A DNA stretch of 64,000 nucleotides. It comes from Amaranthus tricolor (Eukaryota; Streptophyta; Magnoliopsida; Caryophyllales; Amaranthaceae). Positions 49,525-63,210 of the stretch are shown piece by piece (positions within the stretch are counted from its first letter, which is position 1; each line of letters begins with the position of its first letter). The notes beneath the pieces were generated by a model. It did no database searches. It was not told the DNA's origin and was given only the letters and a program-made list of their open reading frames with translations. Where the stretch lies: positions 21,297,582-21,361,581 of the forward strand of contig NC_080051.1 of the NCBI RefSeq assembly GCF_026212465.1, written 5' to 3'. The translations under genes and the position numbers were made by a program.

Positions 49525-49666
49525 TTTCAATACTAATTTCCAATACACTGAATTTACAAAGAACAGCCCACCAATAAGAGAAATAAGAAATTCCCCCAAT
49601 TAAGAATAGAGAGATCAATTCATTACTCTGGATTTGCGGTGAGAAACGAAGCCGTAAAGACTGCAT
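49475..49666 (-). promoter_or_regulatory. Upstream ORF overlapping the hydrolase start codon
   Basis: An ATG at 49666 opens a 63-codon frame that ends at 49475, inside the main coding sequence and out of frame with it (main ATG at 49524). A second short frame starts at about 49691. If the transcript begins upstream of these, they would reduce initiation at the main ATG; if it begins downstream of 49666 they are irrelevant. The peptide has no family motif. Confidence 0.4.
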
Positions 49667-50825
49667 TGTGCCTTGTTGGAGTCCATTAGGATTTAAGAGG
49701 GGAAGATCTTGGTAAATAACCGCTATTTGTCAGGTTAATAAATCATTCTTATCTAGTATGATGTAATAGGATGTAAGTTTTGTTGTTTTAATTTATCTTT
49801 TTTGATTTTATTTATTTTAATATTATTTTTTTTATTTTTGGTGATTATAAATAACGATTATGGATTAGAAATTTTTGATTTAAGAGTACATCGATCTTCA
49901 AGTCGAGGAGAAAATCAAAGTATGGACTTATATACTCAAGTATTTTTACTTCAGAAGTATAATTAACTACAATCATTGTAAAATACTTTTAATTATTAAG
50001 TTGATAAACATTAAAATAGTATCGATCAAGTTTATACAAGATTTTTACCAAGTTGAGGGGCCGTTTTGACGTGTAAATCAAGCGACAACATGATTGGCAA
50101 TGCGTCATGCCTGAGTGGATTTGGACTTTACTTCGAGTAAAATTCGACTTGTATTCTAACTCGAACTTAGCTTGGATAGCATGTGCACTCGCTTCGACTC
50201 TTAAACTCAAACTCACAAACCCCGATAAAGTTTTTGATATTTTATTATTTCGAAAAACAAATTCGTTTCACAATATGCAAATTTGCACTAATAATGTTTT
50301 TTATTAGATTAAGATTTCGCAAGCTTCAATCAAAATAGATAAATACTTCGACTAACGTAACTTGGTAAGGAGAAATAAACCATGAAATATAATTAAATTT
50401 AATAAATAAAGACAATCCATAAAGTACAACTTATCAAAAAATCTCAAGCTTATTGGCAATCTCATCATCATTATTTTCAATATATTTCGATCATAAAAGT
50501 TATAATCATAGTAAAGGGAGCTATAAAAGACGACAGACTATATTCTTTATCAACGAGGATAAGGAGTGTATAACCTAAGATCCTTTGCTCAATTACAATA
50601 TTGGAAGAGTCTAAACCTTTTGTAGGTATTTTCCACCTCAAAAGCACGTATGATATCATTTCCAAGCTTCAAAACCAGAGCCAACAAACTTGAGAAACAC
50701 ATAGTTAAAGGTCCAAAGTCATCTCTAAAAGAGAGAAGTCCGAAAGTCAAGAGATGATCAAAGGCATTTTGCTAGAGCTCATGGCCAAATAGCCCGATCA
50801 AATTAAGAAATTTAAGACAATATGT
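49525..50825. other. Hydrolase upstream region and gene-free spacer
   Basis: The first few hundred bases should hold the promoter; no convincing TATA box could be singled out in AT-rich sequence. A patch at about 50040-50220 with GAGTAAAATTCGACTTG and AACTCGAACTTAGCTTGG resembles decayed hAT-type elements rich in CGAGC-type motifs. No gene recognised. Confidence 0.4.
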
Positions 50826-50833
50826 GTCGTGAG

Positions 50834-51388
50834 TAGGGGTGTTTAAAATCGAATACCGGGTCGATCCGGATTCAGAAATTCAGGCACCTGGTTTTTCGAA
50901 TATCTAAAAATGTGACCCGGTTCTGACCCAGTTTAAATCAGGTATTCGGAATCCAAATACCCAATTTAAACCTGGTCGAAAAACGGATATCCAATTTTGT
51001 TTATTTTCTTAAACATGCTTATATTTTTTCTCTTAATCACCACGTATAAATGAACATAATTTATATTAACTTAAGCTATTACAAAAATGATAGTTCATTG
51101 TCGTATATTAAAAAAACTTAAGCTATAAATAATACCCAAATTGAAAGTAAATGAATAGCATTAACATTAGGCCATTAGGGTTTCCAAAAATATATTTAAA
51201 AAAAATTATAAACCGAATATCGAGTATTCGGATTTCCATAAAGTGTGATCTGCATCCGACCCGAATACCCGGTTTTGAAACCGGGTACCAGTCCGGATTA
51301 TGTTAACCGGTAAATTATCCAGGTTTCAAAACCGAATATCGGATAATTCGACTCGAGTTTTCAAATAGGATATTTTTGAACACCCATA
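50834..51388. mobile_element. Non-autonomous hAT-type element, 555 bp
   Basis: The left end TAGGGGTGTTTAAAATCG and right end TTTTTGAACACCCATA are inverted. The 8-bp flanks GTCGTGAG (50826-50833) and GTTGTGAG (51389-51396) differ at one base. Both subterminal zones hold repeated CCGGGTATTCGG / CCGAATACCCGG-type motifs, while the centre is AT-rich. No transposase. Confidence 0.8.
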
Positions 51389-51396
51389 GTTGTGAG

Positions 51397-52295
51397 TATG
51401 AATCATTGCTTTCCTTCTCTCTTCAGATCCAGATTATAATTTCCTTTAAACAAGATACGTTGGGTACAATGATAATAATGATGATGTTTTGTTGGTATGC
51501 TCAGGCACCAGGGCCAACACTAGCCTAATTGGGTGCCCGACCGCTTGGGCCAAATTGCTACTAGGCAAGCGACTCTGACAAAGGCTCTGAAGCATTATTT
51601 GTCGTATTCTCTCACTTTTTTTCTCAATTTTATGTTTTCTCCAATTGACGTTAATTTCATTTTAACTCATCTTACCTTTAATTTGCCTTTTTTCCTCCTT
51701 AAATTTATGTTGATACGTATTCTTTGACGAATTTGAGGTTTTGAGTTTATTTTGTCCACTACTTTTGCTTGGAATTTATGTAAAGTTTTAAGGAGATTTT
51801 AATACTACTTTATTACTTAATTTTTAAGCCATTATAGAGGCCATCATATCCCTTATTTTATCTCTTCTCCTTAGTTTTAGTGATATTTTAGTTAAGTTCT
51901 CTTAGCTTATTTTAGTTCTCTAAACTACATTACTGTAATATTTTAGTTTTCAAATCCTCCATCCTTGACCAATCTTTGGTTGGAGTGTTTTTGCATCATT
52001 ACTATTACTATTATTGTTTTGCTTGAATCATGATACATTATTTTAGACTTATAATTATTAATAATCTAATTATATTTGACAAATCAAGTAATTCAGTTAT
52101 AAGACATTTTACTCAATCTAACATGTTTATGCAATAGAAATCTCGAAAACAAAATTATAAACATACCAGCCTAAAACTGGCCAAGAGGGCCCGACCTATT
52201 TGAGATTTATCATTTTTATATTGAACCCACCCTATTTGGCTCATTTTTTTAGCCCTACTCAACTCCTATCCAAACCATTACATAAGTCTAGTCAT
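51397..52295. other. Gene-free stretch
   Basis: Near 51508-51590 a GC-rich patch (GGGTGCCCGACCGCTTGGGC) resembles the termini of some plant hAT elements but could not be delimited. No gene recognised. Confidence 0.4.
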
Positions 52296-52463
52296 TAGAG
52301 GTGTTCAAAACAGACCTGATGATCCGAAATTTACCCGACCTTGTAACCGAATTCGATTTAATCTGACTTTAAAAATACTTTAGAATTATGTAAAAACAAT
52401 ATTGACACAAAACCCGAAACACCTAATCCAAAATTAATCCGATGACCCAAATAAACACTTCTA
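52296..52463. mobile_element. Small hAT-type non-autonomous element, family A copy 2
   Basis: The left end TAGAGGTGTTCAAAACAGA and right end CAAATAAACACTTCTA are inverted. 8-bp flanks CTAGTCAT (52288-52295) and TTAGTCAT (52464-52471). 168 bp, related along its length to 7579-7754 (shared TTGTAACCGAATTCGATT-type, AACACAAAA and AAACACCTAA motifs). Confidence 0.7.
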
Positions 52464-52471
52464 TTAGTCAT

Positions 52472-53200
52472 GTATTACTGAATTACACATATCACCAAGA
52501 CTTATTACCCCACATTTTTAAAGTCTAAATTTGTTCTACTTAGTAAATGTGAGTAATTCCACAACCCAAACTATCTAAACACAAACCACACACTGTACAA
52601 TCTACCAAAAATAAAAATAGGTGGTGGTAATATTTTTGAAATTTGGGTATATTGTGACTTTATTTTGGGAAGAAGTACTTCAAATTGTCTCTATTTGGGA
52701 CACTTTAATTTCCAAACCGACTTTATGTGAGTCGTATTTTGATGTGTGAAGAAGAGAAACCAGCATGCTTTATGGAATCCACTTGGTCAATTTGTAAAGC
52801 TTTTTGGTGCATATTGCAACTCAGCATTTATGTTTCCCGATCAAACAATTACAGCTCTGTTTCATGGAATGAAAAACGGCACGGGCGAAATAGAGCTTCC
52901 CAATTGTTTTGGGTAACTACCAAAACTTATCCAAATCTTTCTCTTATGATTAAGGATCTATCCAGATTCTAGAAGGGCATTTTGCTGGTTGCTGTTTTAC
53001 CATACAAATATTCTTAGCAACTCATTCACCCACTTTTTCAGTCACATGAACCTGGTTTTCTGAACCTCCTTTTTTTTCTTCTTACATGAAGTATAGATAA
53101 TAGACACTCTTTCCGTTTTTAAGAGATTCCAACATCAATAATTGACACAAGTATTAAGAAATTGATAGAAATCATTAAATTTTGTGAGTATGGTTAAAAC
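52472..53200. other. Gene-free stretch
   Basis: An 81-codon plus-strand frame at 52727-52972 has no family motif I recognise. Nothing else seen. Confidence 0.4.
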
Positions 53201-53650
53201 TAGAGGTGTTTAATGGGACATGTCGACCCAACAAGGGTCGGGTCACATTTTAACGGGTCGTATCATTAACGGGCCTTGATGAAAAGGGTCAGGTCGTATA
53301 ATTATAGGAATTGGTTGCAAGAAATATTTTACCACTTTTTTTATATAGTTATACACGAATTCTTAATTAAGACCGCAATTGGGTTAGACCCAAACCTTAA
53401 AAGAAAAACTGCTACCCTATACATTTAAATTTAGTTGTTTATTAATGTTTTTTATTAGTCGGCTGCTTGTATGGGCTCATTTCACGGTGAGACAGTCGCA
53501 TACAAGACTTGTTGATTTTATGAGCTTTTAAAAAACAGGTCAAAGTGGGTCGGATTTAAATGAACTTTAACCCGTCTCGACCCGTTTAAATTTTGATCCG
53601 ACCCAACCCATTTAAATTTTAACCCGACTTGTTGAACGTCAAATTGACAT
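53201..53650. mobile_element. hAT-type element fragment, right end unclear
   Basis: Starts TAGAGGTGTTTAATGGGAC, the same terminus type as the element at 52296, followed by GGGTCGGGTC / AACGGGTCG repeats. Inverted counterparts (GACCCGTTTAAATTTTGATC, AACCCGACTTGTTGAACG) fill 53560-53640. The right terminus expected (AACACCTCTA) is absent, so the end is eroded or deleted. Confidence 0.5.
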
Positions 53651-54444
53651 ATTAATAAGAAATAAAGAAAAAGTGGTGGAAATATTATTACTTAAAATAG
53701 AAACCTTGTAAAGTTAAAAGGATGGGATAGACTATAGTTATCGACTCATTGCCACATTTGCCGAGTGATATGCATAGGCTTTTTATGCACGGGTAGTATG
53801 AATCATAGTACTCACTTTATTTTAAGTCCTTTTCAGAATTTCTGAAATTGGATCAAATTATCTGCACTTTTGGATTTAAGATCTCGTTTTGTTTAAACTT
53901 TTGGTTGTTTTTGTGGTGTGAATTCATGGCTTGTTTCTTCATTTCCCATTTTAGAATTTTGCTTTTTTTTTTTCATTCAATTTTTTTTTATTTTTTAAAA
54001 AATAATGTGGTACGACTATGCTTCAAAAATTTTCACTCTATTCAAACTTAATTGGTTGCAACTTAATTTCAATGCTTTCATTGATGCATATGTTGTTTGC
54101 TATCACAAACGGGCGTAAATGTGTATGGGTGACAAAAATAAAGAGCATCGAGTTGTCTAGTATTCACAGGGATATTATATGAACGAGAAGTTTTAATTGA
54201 TCATGTCTTTTTATTAATAATGACCCTGCTAAGAAGACAACACAACTAATTCATGCCGGCAAATGTTTTAATTGATCATATGTCTTTTTATTAATAAAAT
54301 TATTTACTTATCAAAAAAGATGTGAACGAGATGTATCACTAAAGTTGAGAGCAAGTTTTATTATACTACCGTTTGAGAGATGTAAAATGAACATATAAGA
54401 TTTGATTAACATTACTAAGGATTTTTTTTTCCTTAATATATATA
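53651..54444. other. Gene-free AT-rich stretch
   Basis: No gene or element recognised. A short direct repeat containing GATCAT(AT)GTCTTTTTATTAAT occurs near 54198 and 54276. Confidence 0.45.
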
Positions 54445-54699
54445 TTTTCTTCGTTTTCATATGTTTTTCTCTAATAAAATTTATGAATTTTAGTGTCAAA
54501 ATTTGACTATGATTTCTTATCGATTTATATGAAAAAAGATATTCATGTGAATTTTGATAGATTCGTCTCAATAAATATTTTTTTAAATATCAACTTTTAA
54601 GAATTTTAAAAAACTCATAATTAAAATTATTTTACTTTTAAATTTACATTAAGATCTGCGTAAAAAGTAAATGAAAAGAACAATTGAAAATAAAGAAAG
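54445..54699. mobile_element. Stowaway-like MITE
   Basis: The left end TTTTCTTCGTTTTCATATG and right end AACAATTGAAAATAAAGAAAG are inverted; TA flanks at 54443-54444 and 54700-54701. 255 bp, non-coding. Confidence 0.6.
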
Positions 54700-55020
54700 T
54701 AGATATTTTTTTAAAAAAAAATAATTTCGCGCCACTGTTCTATGGATGTAGATTTATCGTTGTTATTCGTCATTTGATGGCTTGTATTATCAGCTGTTTT
54801 GTCTTCTTAGCAGGGTCATTCATTACTCATTGGCCATTGCCTACTCTTTCAAGGCTTGAATTAGCTTGTTTATTTAATTTACTATTACTAATAATAAAAG
54901 ATGGTTAATAGCTTGTAAGCCATTGTTTGTTGACTTGTAGTGGTATACTAGATAGATTCCCGCGTAAAACACGGATACTATAGATATTTACTGATATGAA
55001 TATATCAATATTAATCATCT

Positions 55021-56837
<1,817 letters not shown>

Positions 56838-57333
56838 TAAAGTTGTTGAAATCGGGATTTTACTTAAAATCATTCAAACCCGTAGAATCAAATCGGTAGA
56901 ATCGAATCGTAGAATCGTAAGATTCTACAATAAACTTAAATTTGTTATCTAGTCATAATTATTCACCTGAAAAGTTTAAGTTTATTAATTAAGTTTCTTT
57001 ATTTTTAAGAATAGAATAGAATAGAAAAATATCTAATAATTAGTTTAAATCTTCATACCTAGTTTAAGAAATTTCTTTTTGTAAAATTATGATGATGGAT
57101 CGTTAAATTGTAAGAAAAATTAAAAAAAATAAAAACAAATGTGTAGAATCGAATCATTAAATCGAAGAATCGTAAAATAGTGTCATGATTCTACCTCTAC
57201 AAATTTTATATTAATAGAATCGTAAGATTCTACCAACTCATGATTTTACCTACAATTCGAATCCCTCGCTTATTTTTAGATCGTAAAATCGTAGAATTAT
57301 AGATTAGAATCACGATTTTAATAACCATGCTTA
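56838..57333. mobile_element. Probable hAT-type MITE with TAGAATCG motifs
   Basis: The left GTTGTTGAAATCGGGATTTT and right AATCACGATTTTAATAACC are imperfect inverted repeats. The interior is filled with GTAGAATCG and its reverse complement in both halves. No clear target duplication, so the boundary is approximate. Confidence 0.5.
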
Positions 57334-57364
57334 TATTAATAAAATATATTAATAGAATAAATTA

Positions 57365-57480
57365 TTGTGCGCAGTTCTCCTTTCTCTGGAAGGGCACGGG
57401 TATGATATGTTCGCTATGACGCTACCTCTTATTTCAGGTCCCTTACTTTGTATGGGACATTGAACTGATGGCTATGACCA
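57365..57480 (+). mobile_element. SINE tail fragment
   Basis: TTGTGCGCAGTTCTCC, GGGCACGGGTATGATATG and ACTTTGTATGGGACATTGAA follow the order of the body of the SINE at 20928-21160 (GGGTGAACGGGTATGATTTG, GCTTTGTGCGGGATATTGAA). The tRNA part is missing. Confidence 0.5.
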
Positions 57481-58295
57481 TGACCATATATTATACTTAT
57501 ATTAATAAGATATTAGGTAAAGTATACTTGTTATATTGTCAAATTTACATCATTCTAGTAAAACCTATCGCTATTACTCTTAATCATCTCAGACTTTTAC
57601 TAGTCAATTAATTCAATTTATAATCAACTTCAACAATAGCAATTCTTATATTAGAGGATTTTGCGGTGAGCTAAGTCTATAAAAAAAGTCCATTTTACAT
57701 CTAAGGTGACTCTTTTAATTGAACAATTAAAATGACTGTGTTATTTTTTACGGTTTAAATAACGTGTTGAATATTATATAACATATAAAAATGAATATTT
57801 TTATTAATTTAATTGAACTACTCTTTTTACCTAAATTTCAAATTAGCTACGTCCCAATGAGACTGCTGTAGGTGTAAATGACAAAATTTGAAGATGTTTC
57901 CTATCCAATATGGCAAGTGATTACGTCATTTTTCTATTCATTAGTCCATAATGAAGACTAAAATAGGTTTAAAATTCTTTCGAGTAATTAAAGGAAGAGA
58001 AAATCATTTCTAACACCTAAATATATACGTGGAAAATATTATAAAGTAAAGCGGTTAGCCCATTTCCTACCTTTTCGTCCATTGAAAATCATGCTTTGTA
58101 TTTATTATTATTAATAATAATTAATAAAAGATATACTAAAGAAAGAATATAACATCTCCTACTTTGACTTGTAAATCCACTCAAGAATTGAATATAATTA
58201 TACTTGTTACGAAGAAATCAATTTAGTCCGAGTTAAAGGGAAGATTTCTTTTTGAGTATGCATCATGAGGTATTTATTATTTATTATTATGTCTG
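57481..58295. other. Gene-free AT-rich stretch
   Basis: No gene, RNA or repeat boundary recognised. Confidence 0.5.
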
Positions 58296-59377
58296 GGAAA
58301 AATTACTGTAAATAATTCAATTTATTTTTAATTATCTGTCAATAATCTCATATTTTGAAATTTTTTTAATAATCCAACCTTTGTTTTCAGTTTGTTGCTA
58401 ATAGACCCTTCAAAGAAATGACCTGTTATATCAGGTTACCTCTCATCTTCTTTCTTCTTTATAATAATCCAATTTATTTTCCATTATCTGCCAATAATCC
58501 CACCTTTAAAATTTTGTTCAATAATTCAACCTTTACTTTTTGGTTGTTGCCAATGGATCTTTTAAGAAACTAAATGAAATTGTTATTATTTCCCAAGCTT
58601 ATGAAGTTGATCATTGCATAAATAGTAATTGTCTTTACATACATATCCCATCAACTAGGAGTGTTAAAAAATCCGACCCGCTTGACCCGACTCACTGACC
58701 CGCTAACCCACATCCTAAACTGGGTTTTCAAAAATAATATAATTCGGGTCGGGTAAACGACCCGCCTTAGCCGGGTTGGGTCATGGACTATAAAATACAT
58801 TGAGTGGGATACCCGCCAACCCGTTATATATTATCTTTATCAAGTTGAAATTTACAGGTTAAAATTTTATAATCAATATAATTATAAAAAATTAATAATA
58901 GTCGTAAGTTTTTCACATCCCTTCAAAGTAAAATATCCTTTTTAATCGGTGGTAAAGAGAAATTGAGTATTTTAAAAAATGTGGATTTTTTGATAATAAT
59001 TGAAGAGAAAATGTGTTAAAAAAATTAAAAGAAACTTAACATGTATGGATGAGATATATTGCATTTTTATAAACTAGTGGCAAAGAGAAATTGAGTATTT
59101 AGCTTTTTGAAGGGTACATTGGCAACAAAATGAAAACAAGGTTGAATTATTATTAGAAAAAAATTCAAAAGGTGGAATTATTGGCAGAAATGAGAAATAG
59201 TTTGAATTATTATAAAGAAGGAGAAGATGAAAGGTAACCTGATATAACAGATTATTTTTTTGAAGAGTCTATTGGCAACAAACTGAAAGCAAAGGTTGGA
59301 TTATTAAAAAATTTTCAAAATGTGAGATTATTAACAGGTAATTGAAAATAAATTAGATTATTCACAATAATTTTTCC
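58296..59377. mobile_element. Fold-back element with long inverted arms
   Basis: The ends GGAAAAATTACTGTAAATAA and TTATTCACAATAATTTTTCC are inverted. Similarity continues through about 58296-58565 and 59104-59377, each arm holding two related units (CAATTTATTTT, AATTATCTG.CAATAATC and TTTGTTGCCAATAGA-type blocks). No coding capacity and no certain target duplication. The space between the arms contains a hAT-type fragment. Confidence 0.7.
58647..58835. mobile_element. hAT-type fragment nested in the fold-back element
   Basis: Starts TAGGAGTGTTAAAAAATCCG, then many GACCCG / CGGGTC motifs (CCCGCTTGACCCGACTC, TTCGGGTCGGGTAAACGACC). No matching right terminus. Confidence 0.45.
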
Positions 59378-60372
59378 TATTATTTATTTGTTTATTTTCG
59401 TTTTCGACCTTATTTAGTTCCCATATATATATATACATAATTGGTATTGAGGGAAACGTGGACTCATGTAAAATCACAGAATTTTAAAGTCAATAATTGG
59501 TATGTAACAACACTTTATTTAAAAATTAATAATTTTTGATATATTTTTGTGGCATTTTTGCTTATGTAGTTTTGCAATGAAAATTTTACTACTAATTCTT
59601 TTCACGTTAACTTTATTGATTTCGACATTAATGATGTACAAAAATTTTTAAACTACTAAATCAAATCATAAAATAAGTTTTTAATTCTGATCAATATTTA
59701 AAGAAACAATGAAATATTATTTTAGTAATAAGAAGAATTTTTTTTCCAAAATTTTGATAACTTTTTTATTTATAGCTACACATCATACTACACTTTTACA
59801 AATATTGATTGAGTAGAGTCTCTCAATTATATATAATAACGTGTCATTTAAGTTTCAACTTTAATAAATATACTTTATGTTTTCCATATTTGGAAACTTA
59901 AAAGTACTTAGATCATTATGTAATAATTTTATAATCATATTGTGAAAAATGCCAATGGTGAATGTTGACGGGAATTAAATTAAAAAATAAATCAGAGTAA
60001 TGATTTTTGCACACTCACGCTTTGTCTCATAATTGTTTTTAAAAATTAAGTCAAACCATGCGCACACATGATTAAGGAAAACAAATAATCATATCCTAAA
60101 TTAATTGTCCTTTCGTGTTTTGCTTGATATACGTACGCACCTAATCTTCTAAATTAGTGATTTAGTCTATTTAATAATTTTTTGTAAATAAATAAAAGTA
60201 TTATATTCATTTCACATGATAAATAGAGACTAACAACAACACAACGGCATACATGTAACATATTACACTCTTTTTAGACACGGCTATATAATTTTTGACT
60301 TATAATCTTTTACTTTAGGTTTATGCGTAACATACCAACATAAAGTTAATTTTAGTACTTTTCCATCAATCT
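59378..60372. other. Gene-free AT-rich stretch; right end may be an LTR
   Basis: The last bases read, on the minus strand, as a purine tract AAGGGGAGA (about 60374-60382) followed by a possible LTR start near 60345-60372. This is where the 3' LTR of the neighbouring copia remnant would lie; its other end is not recognisable. Confidence 0.35.
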
Positions 60373-60376
60373 CCCC

Positions 60377-60990
60377 TTAGTTGCACTTTAAGATTATGCG
60401 TAACATAGCAACATAATAGTAGTTACATAGGGTTATGATCTCGAATCTGCCATTAAAAAAAGTGTTAATTAAAATGTCTGTTGGCTGATCTTCTTCATCA
60501 ATGTTAATCAACTTGATTCCATTGTTATTTTGAGTTACAAATAGATATTTAACTTTAAAATGCTTTGTCTTGCAGTGAAATATAGGATTGTTAGATCCCA
60601 AATTTAGTATCACAATGGATAACTGTAGCTCTTCCTTGAGCTTTGCCTATATCTGACATAATCTTCCTAAGCCATATTACTCGATTTATAGCTTCACAAA
60701 CTACGACATATTATGCTTTCATTGTAGATTGTATTATTATGTCTCGGTTCTAATATGATTAGGAAAGTCTTCCATTTTCTAGTTTAAAGGTGTAGCCCTA
60801 AGGTGCTATTCATATTATCGAGAGACCTTAATTATTCAATCACAGTTTGTGAAACAAATTATTCTTGCACAAGTATTCATAATATAAAACTGAAGTTACC
60901 TATGACTTAACATAAATCTTGATAACTAACTGCAAACATAATATCTGACCTTGTTGTAATAAGGTAAAGTAAGCTACTTATCATGCTTAT
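60377..60990 (-). pseudogene. Copia RNase H C-terminal remnant
   Basis: A 78-codon minus-strand frame carries NPIFHCKTKHFKVKYLFV and then a decayed ADI.TK region (TDILINTFFNGRFE), the standard end of copia pol. Just upstream, across stops and a shift, come YVVVCEAINRVIWLRKIM and VIHCDTKF, and further on TTRSDIMFAVS (about 60960-60990). Reverse transcriptase core and integrase are absent. A purine tract follows the C-terminus. Confidence 0.75.
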
Positions 60991-61226
60991 ATAGATTCTA
61001 TGATCCGCTTTCTTATTGCCATCATTGTTGCACAACTTTCATTTATTTAAAGTGAAATTTTGACAAAATTGTATAATTTTCTAGCATAAACCATTCAATA
61101 AACCTTCTACAAACTTTTTTACAATCATTCATCTTCAATCATTCTGATTACAACTAAGGATTTGCACATGGGTGAAACTCCATAGGTTTTCACTATAGCT
61201 TACAAGCTTAAATTAGCTAGCTTAAA
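60991..61226. other. Short gene-free spacer
   Basis: May be further decayed copia sequence, but no motif is legible. Confidence 0.35.
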
Positions 61227-61893
61227 TGAAAGAGAATGGCTCAGACCCGACAATGGTAGAATTATGAGTAGAAGATGAGTAGAAAACAGAGCATAAACAA
61301 GAGACACAACAAACAACAACAACAATGTGTTTATGAGGTACCTAATGATACCTCCCCCTCCAAAGATGATTACTTTCATTAATCTATTCAACAATACATT
61401 AATGACTAACCAAGCACACTTGAGAACAAGCTCTTAAGATAGTAATTCCATTCAACAATGGTAATCACCCATAAACTAATACAATGAAGAAGAAAGCTCT
61501 CTTGGTTCTCAAACCCTAACTCTCTCTAGTGTATTAGCATCACTCTCCCCTTACTTCTAATGATGTTCTAAGGCTCTCTTATATATCCTAGCACATATTA
61601 GAAGCCCTAGGACCAATGGCTTAAAGCCCAAACAAATTCGGCAACAAAATAGAATACGCGTCATTTTACCCTTTGAAAAGCCGCTCGACCCAACCCTATT
61701 CGCTTGACCTTTCGAGTAGCCTCACAGTAGCTACTGGAATGTAGCAACTTTGTGGCTCAACCGAGCCATCATGGCTCGACCAGTAGAGCGCCCAAGTTAG
61801 AAGCCAACTGCCTCGCTTTTGTTCTTCGTTGCACCCTCATCATGGCATCTCGAAGACCCTCCACATGTGAGCGATTTGGTGCTTGCTCTAATA
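61227..61893 (-). repeat. 3' LTR of the short copia derivative
   Basis: 667 bp. It starts TATTAGAGCAAGC on the minus strand (TG terminus mutated to TA) and ends CATTCTCTTTCA. A TATATAAGAGAGCC motif near 61580 is a plausible TATA box. Confidence 0.85.
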
Positions 61894-61907
61894 ATCTCCC
61901 CCTCAAG
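61894..61907 (-). other. Polypurine tract
   Basis: Minus-strand CTTGAGGGGGAGAT abuts the 3' LTR. Confidence 0.8.
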
Positions 61908-61985
61908 CCCAAATCTCCCTCCATCAACATGTGACACCACTCTTGGTGTCCCAACCAACACATCAACATAGGATTTGGGTCTTGG

Positions 61986-63170
61986 CTACCCTTCAACACC
62001 AAACCCATCATCAACCTTCTTTCTGCACCACCTATCATTGTGGCTACCATTATTAAATGTCACCCTCCTTGGTGACATGAGTCTTGCACTCCTCTCAACA
62101 TGGTGTAAGTCTCCACTCTTTAGCAACACATGGGGATTGTTGCCCATCACACCCTTCAAGTGCACCAAGCACCCTTTTGCCGCCTTCAAGACTCCATCAC
62201 TTAAAGTGTTCATGGTGTACCCAATCTTCTCTAATCTCCTCAATGAGATTAAATTCCTCATCATTTTAGGAATGTATCTCACACCCCTAAACTTCCTCAT
62301 AATGCCATTGTGCATTCTCAAATGCACCTCACCAATGGCCTCAATCACAACTTCCTCACCACTAGGCAAGGTCGCTCTCTTCTCATGCTCACAGGCCATT
62401 ACCCTTATAAACAAGCTCTTATTTCTACAATATATTATGGGTGTACGGAGGCAAACACCCAATCACCATCATCATCACACTTGGCCAATAGCACATGACT
62501 ATCATCAACATCACTCTTGGTCTTCTTCACAAGACCCTTATCAATGTTTAGGAGCTTTTTCTTCTTTGCAACCCCTTTCACCAAGGTTGTTGCCTCTCTC
62601 AATTTCTCAAATGGAACTTTCCTCTTCTTCCCTTTGAGCTTCTCTCCATTACCAACCTCCATTGTTGGTTTTTTCATCTCCCTCAAAAGCTTCAAGCTTC
62701 TAAGGTCCTTTTACAACTTGTTGCAAGCGTATTGAATATGGCCTCTCCTATGGCAATGGAAGCACACTCTATCCTTATACTCAACCCTTGCCTTCTTGAT
62801 TCTGATTTTCCTCTCCTTTGATGGATTTCTCTCAATTACCTTTTCATCTCCCATAGATGGAGTATCATCAACCTTCATACCAACCCCCATGGATGGTACT
62901 TCCTCAATAATGCTACTACTCCTAGTAGCTCCCTCTAGTTTTTTCAACTCTCAATAAAAAAGACTCTATCATTAGCCTTTGCTCTACCACCATTGTTAAT
63001 GAGCTCTCCTTTTCTTTTGAGAACTCCATCAAAAAACTCTTCATCTCTTGAATACCTACTGTTTTTCTCTTCTCAAAAGTTTCATCAAACCTTAATGGTT
63101 TCAACAAACCATCTAAACACTTCTTAATTTCTACCATCTCTCTTCTGCCTATCTCCAAGCCTTCCCTCAT
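61986..63170 (-). pseudogene. Broken gag-protease region of the short copia derivative
   Basis: Pieces in order on the minus strand: a Lys/Glu-rich, probably coiled-coil gag segment (62922-63170); a basic segment ending in a zinc knuckle CFHCHRRGHIQYAC (near 62720); a Lys-rich linker reaching WVF; then a frame with a pre-protease/pre-integrase body (LPSGEEVVIEAIGEVHLRMH, IPKMMRNLISLRRLEKIGY, KGCLVHLKGVMGNN) ending at 61986. Frames change at least twice, and a stop follows the knuckle. After WVF, where a copia protease has D-S/T-G, the sequence reads ASVHP and a stop, so the catalytic aspartate motif is lost. The N-terminal half of gag is missing too. Confidence 0.8.
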
Positions 63171-63196
63171 TCAATACCCTAAGGAAAACACACCAA

Positions 63197-63208
63197 GCTC
63201 TGATACCA
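63197..63208 (-). other. Primer-binding site of the short copia derivative
   Basis: Minus-strand TGGTATCAGAGC, the exact complement of the 3' end of plant initiator methionine tRNA, two bases inside the 5' LTR. Confidence 0.9.
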
Positions 63209-63210
63209 AT

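Larger units (their letters stand above)
44149..49694 (-). other. Intron load of the hydrolase gene
   Basis: Most of the 6.1-kb gene is intron. Intron 1 (48319-49361) contains a CT-rich low-complexity block, intron 3 (46637-47977) an unrecognised AT-rich filler, and intron 4 (44827-46594) a SINE-like tail and a candidate solo LTR. None of the open frames in these introns (for example 45110-45334 or 47528-47764) shows a protein family motif. Exon 4 is only 42 nt. Confidence 0.6.

Noticed and set aside
52727..52972. 81-codon open frame as a gene
   Set aside because: No motif, no supporting splice structure, and it lies among transposon fragments.
61752..62735. Several plus-strand open frames near the 3' LTR and gag region
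   Set aside because: They are antisense to the gag-protease frames and rich in residues produced by reading that strand backward; no family motif.
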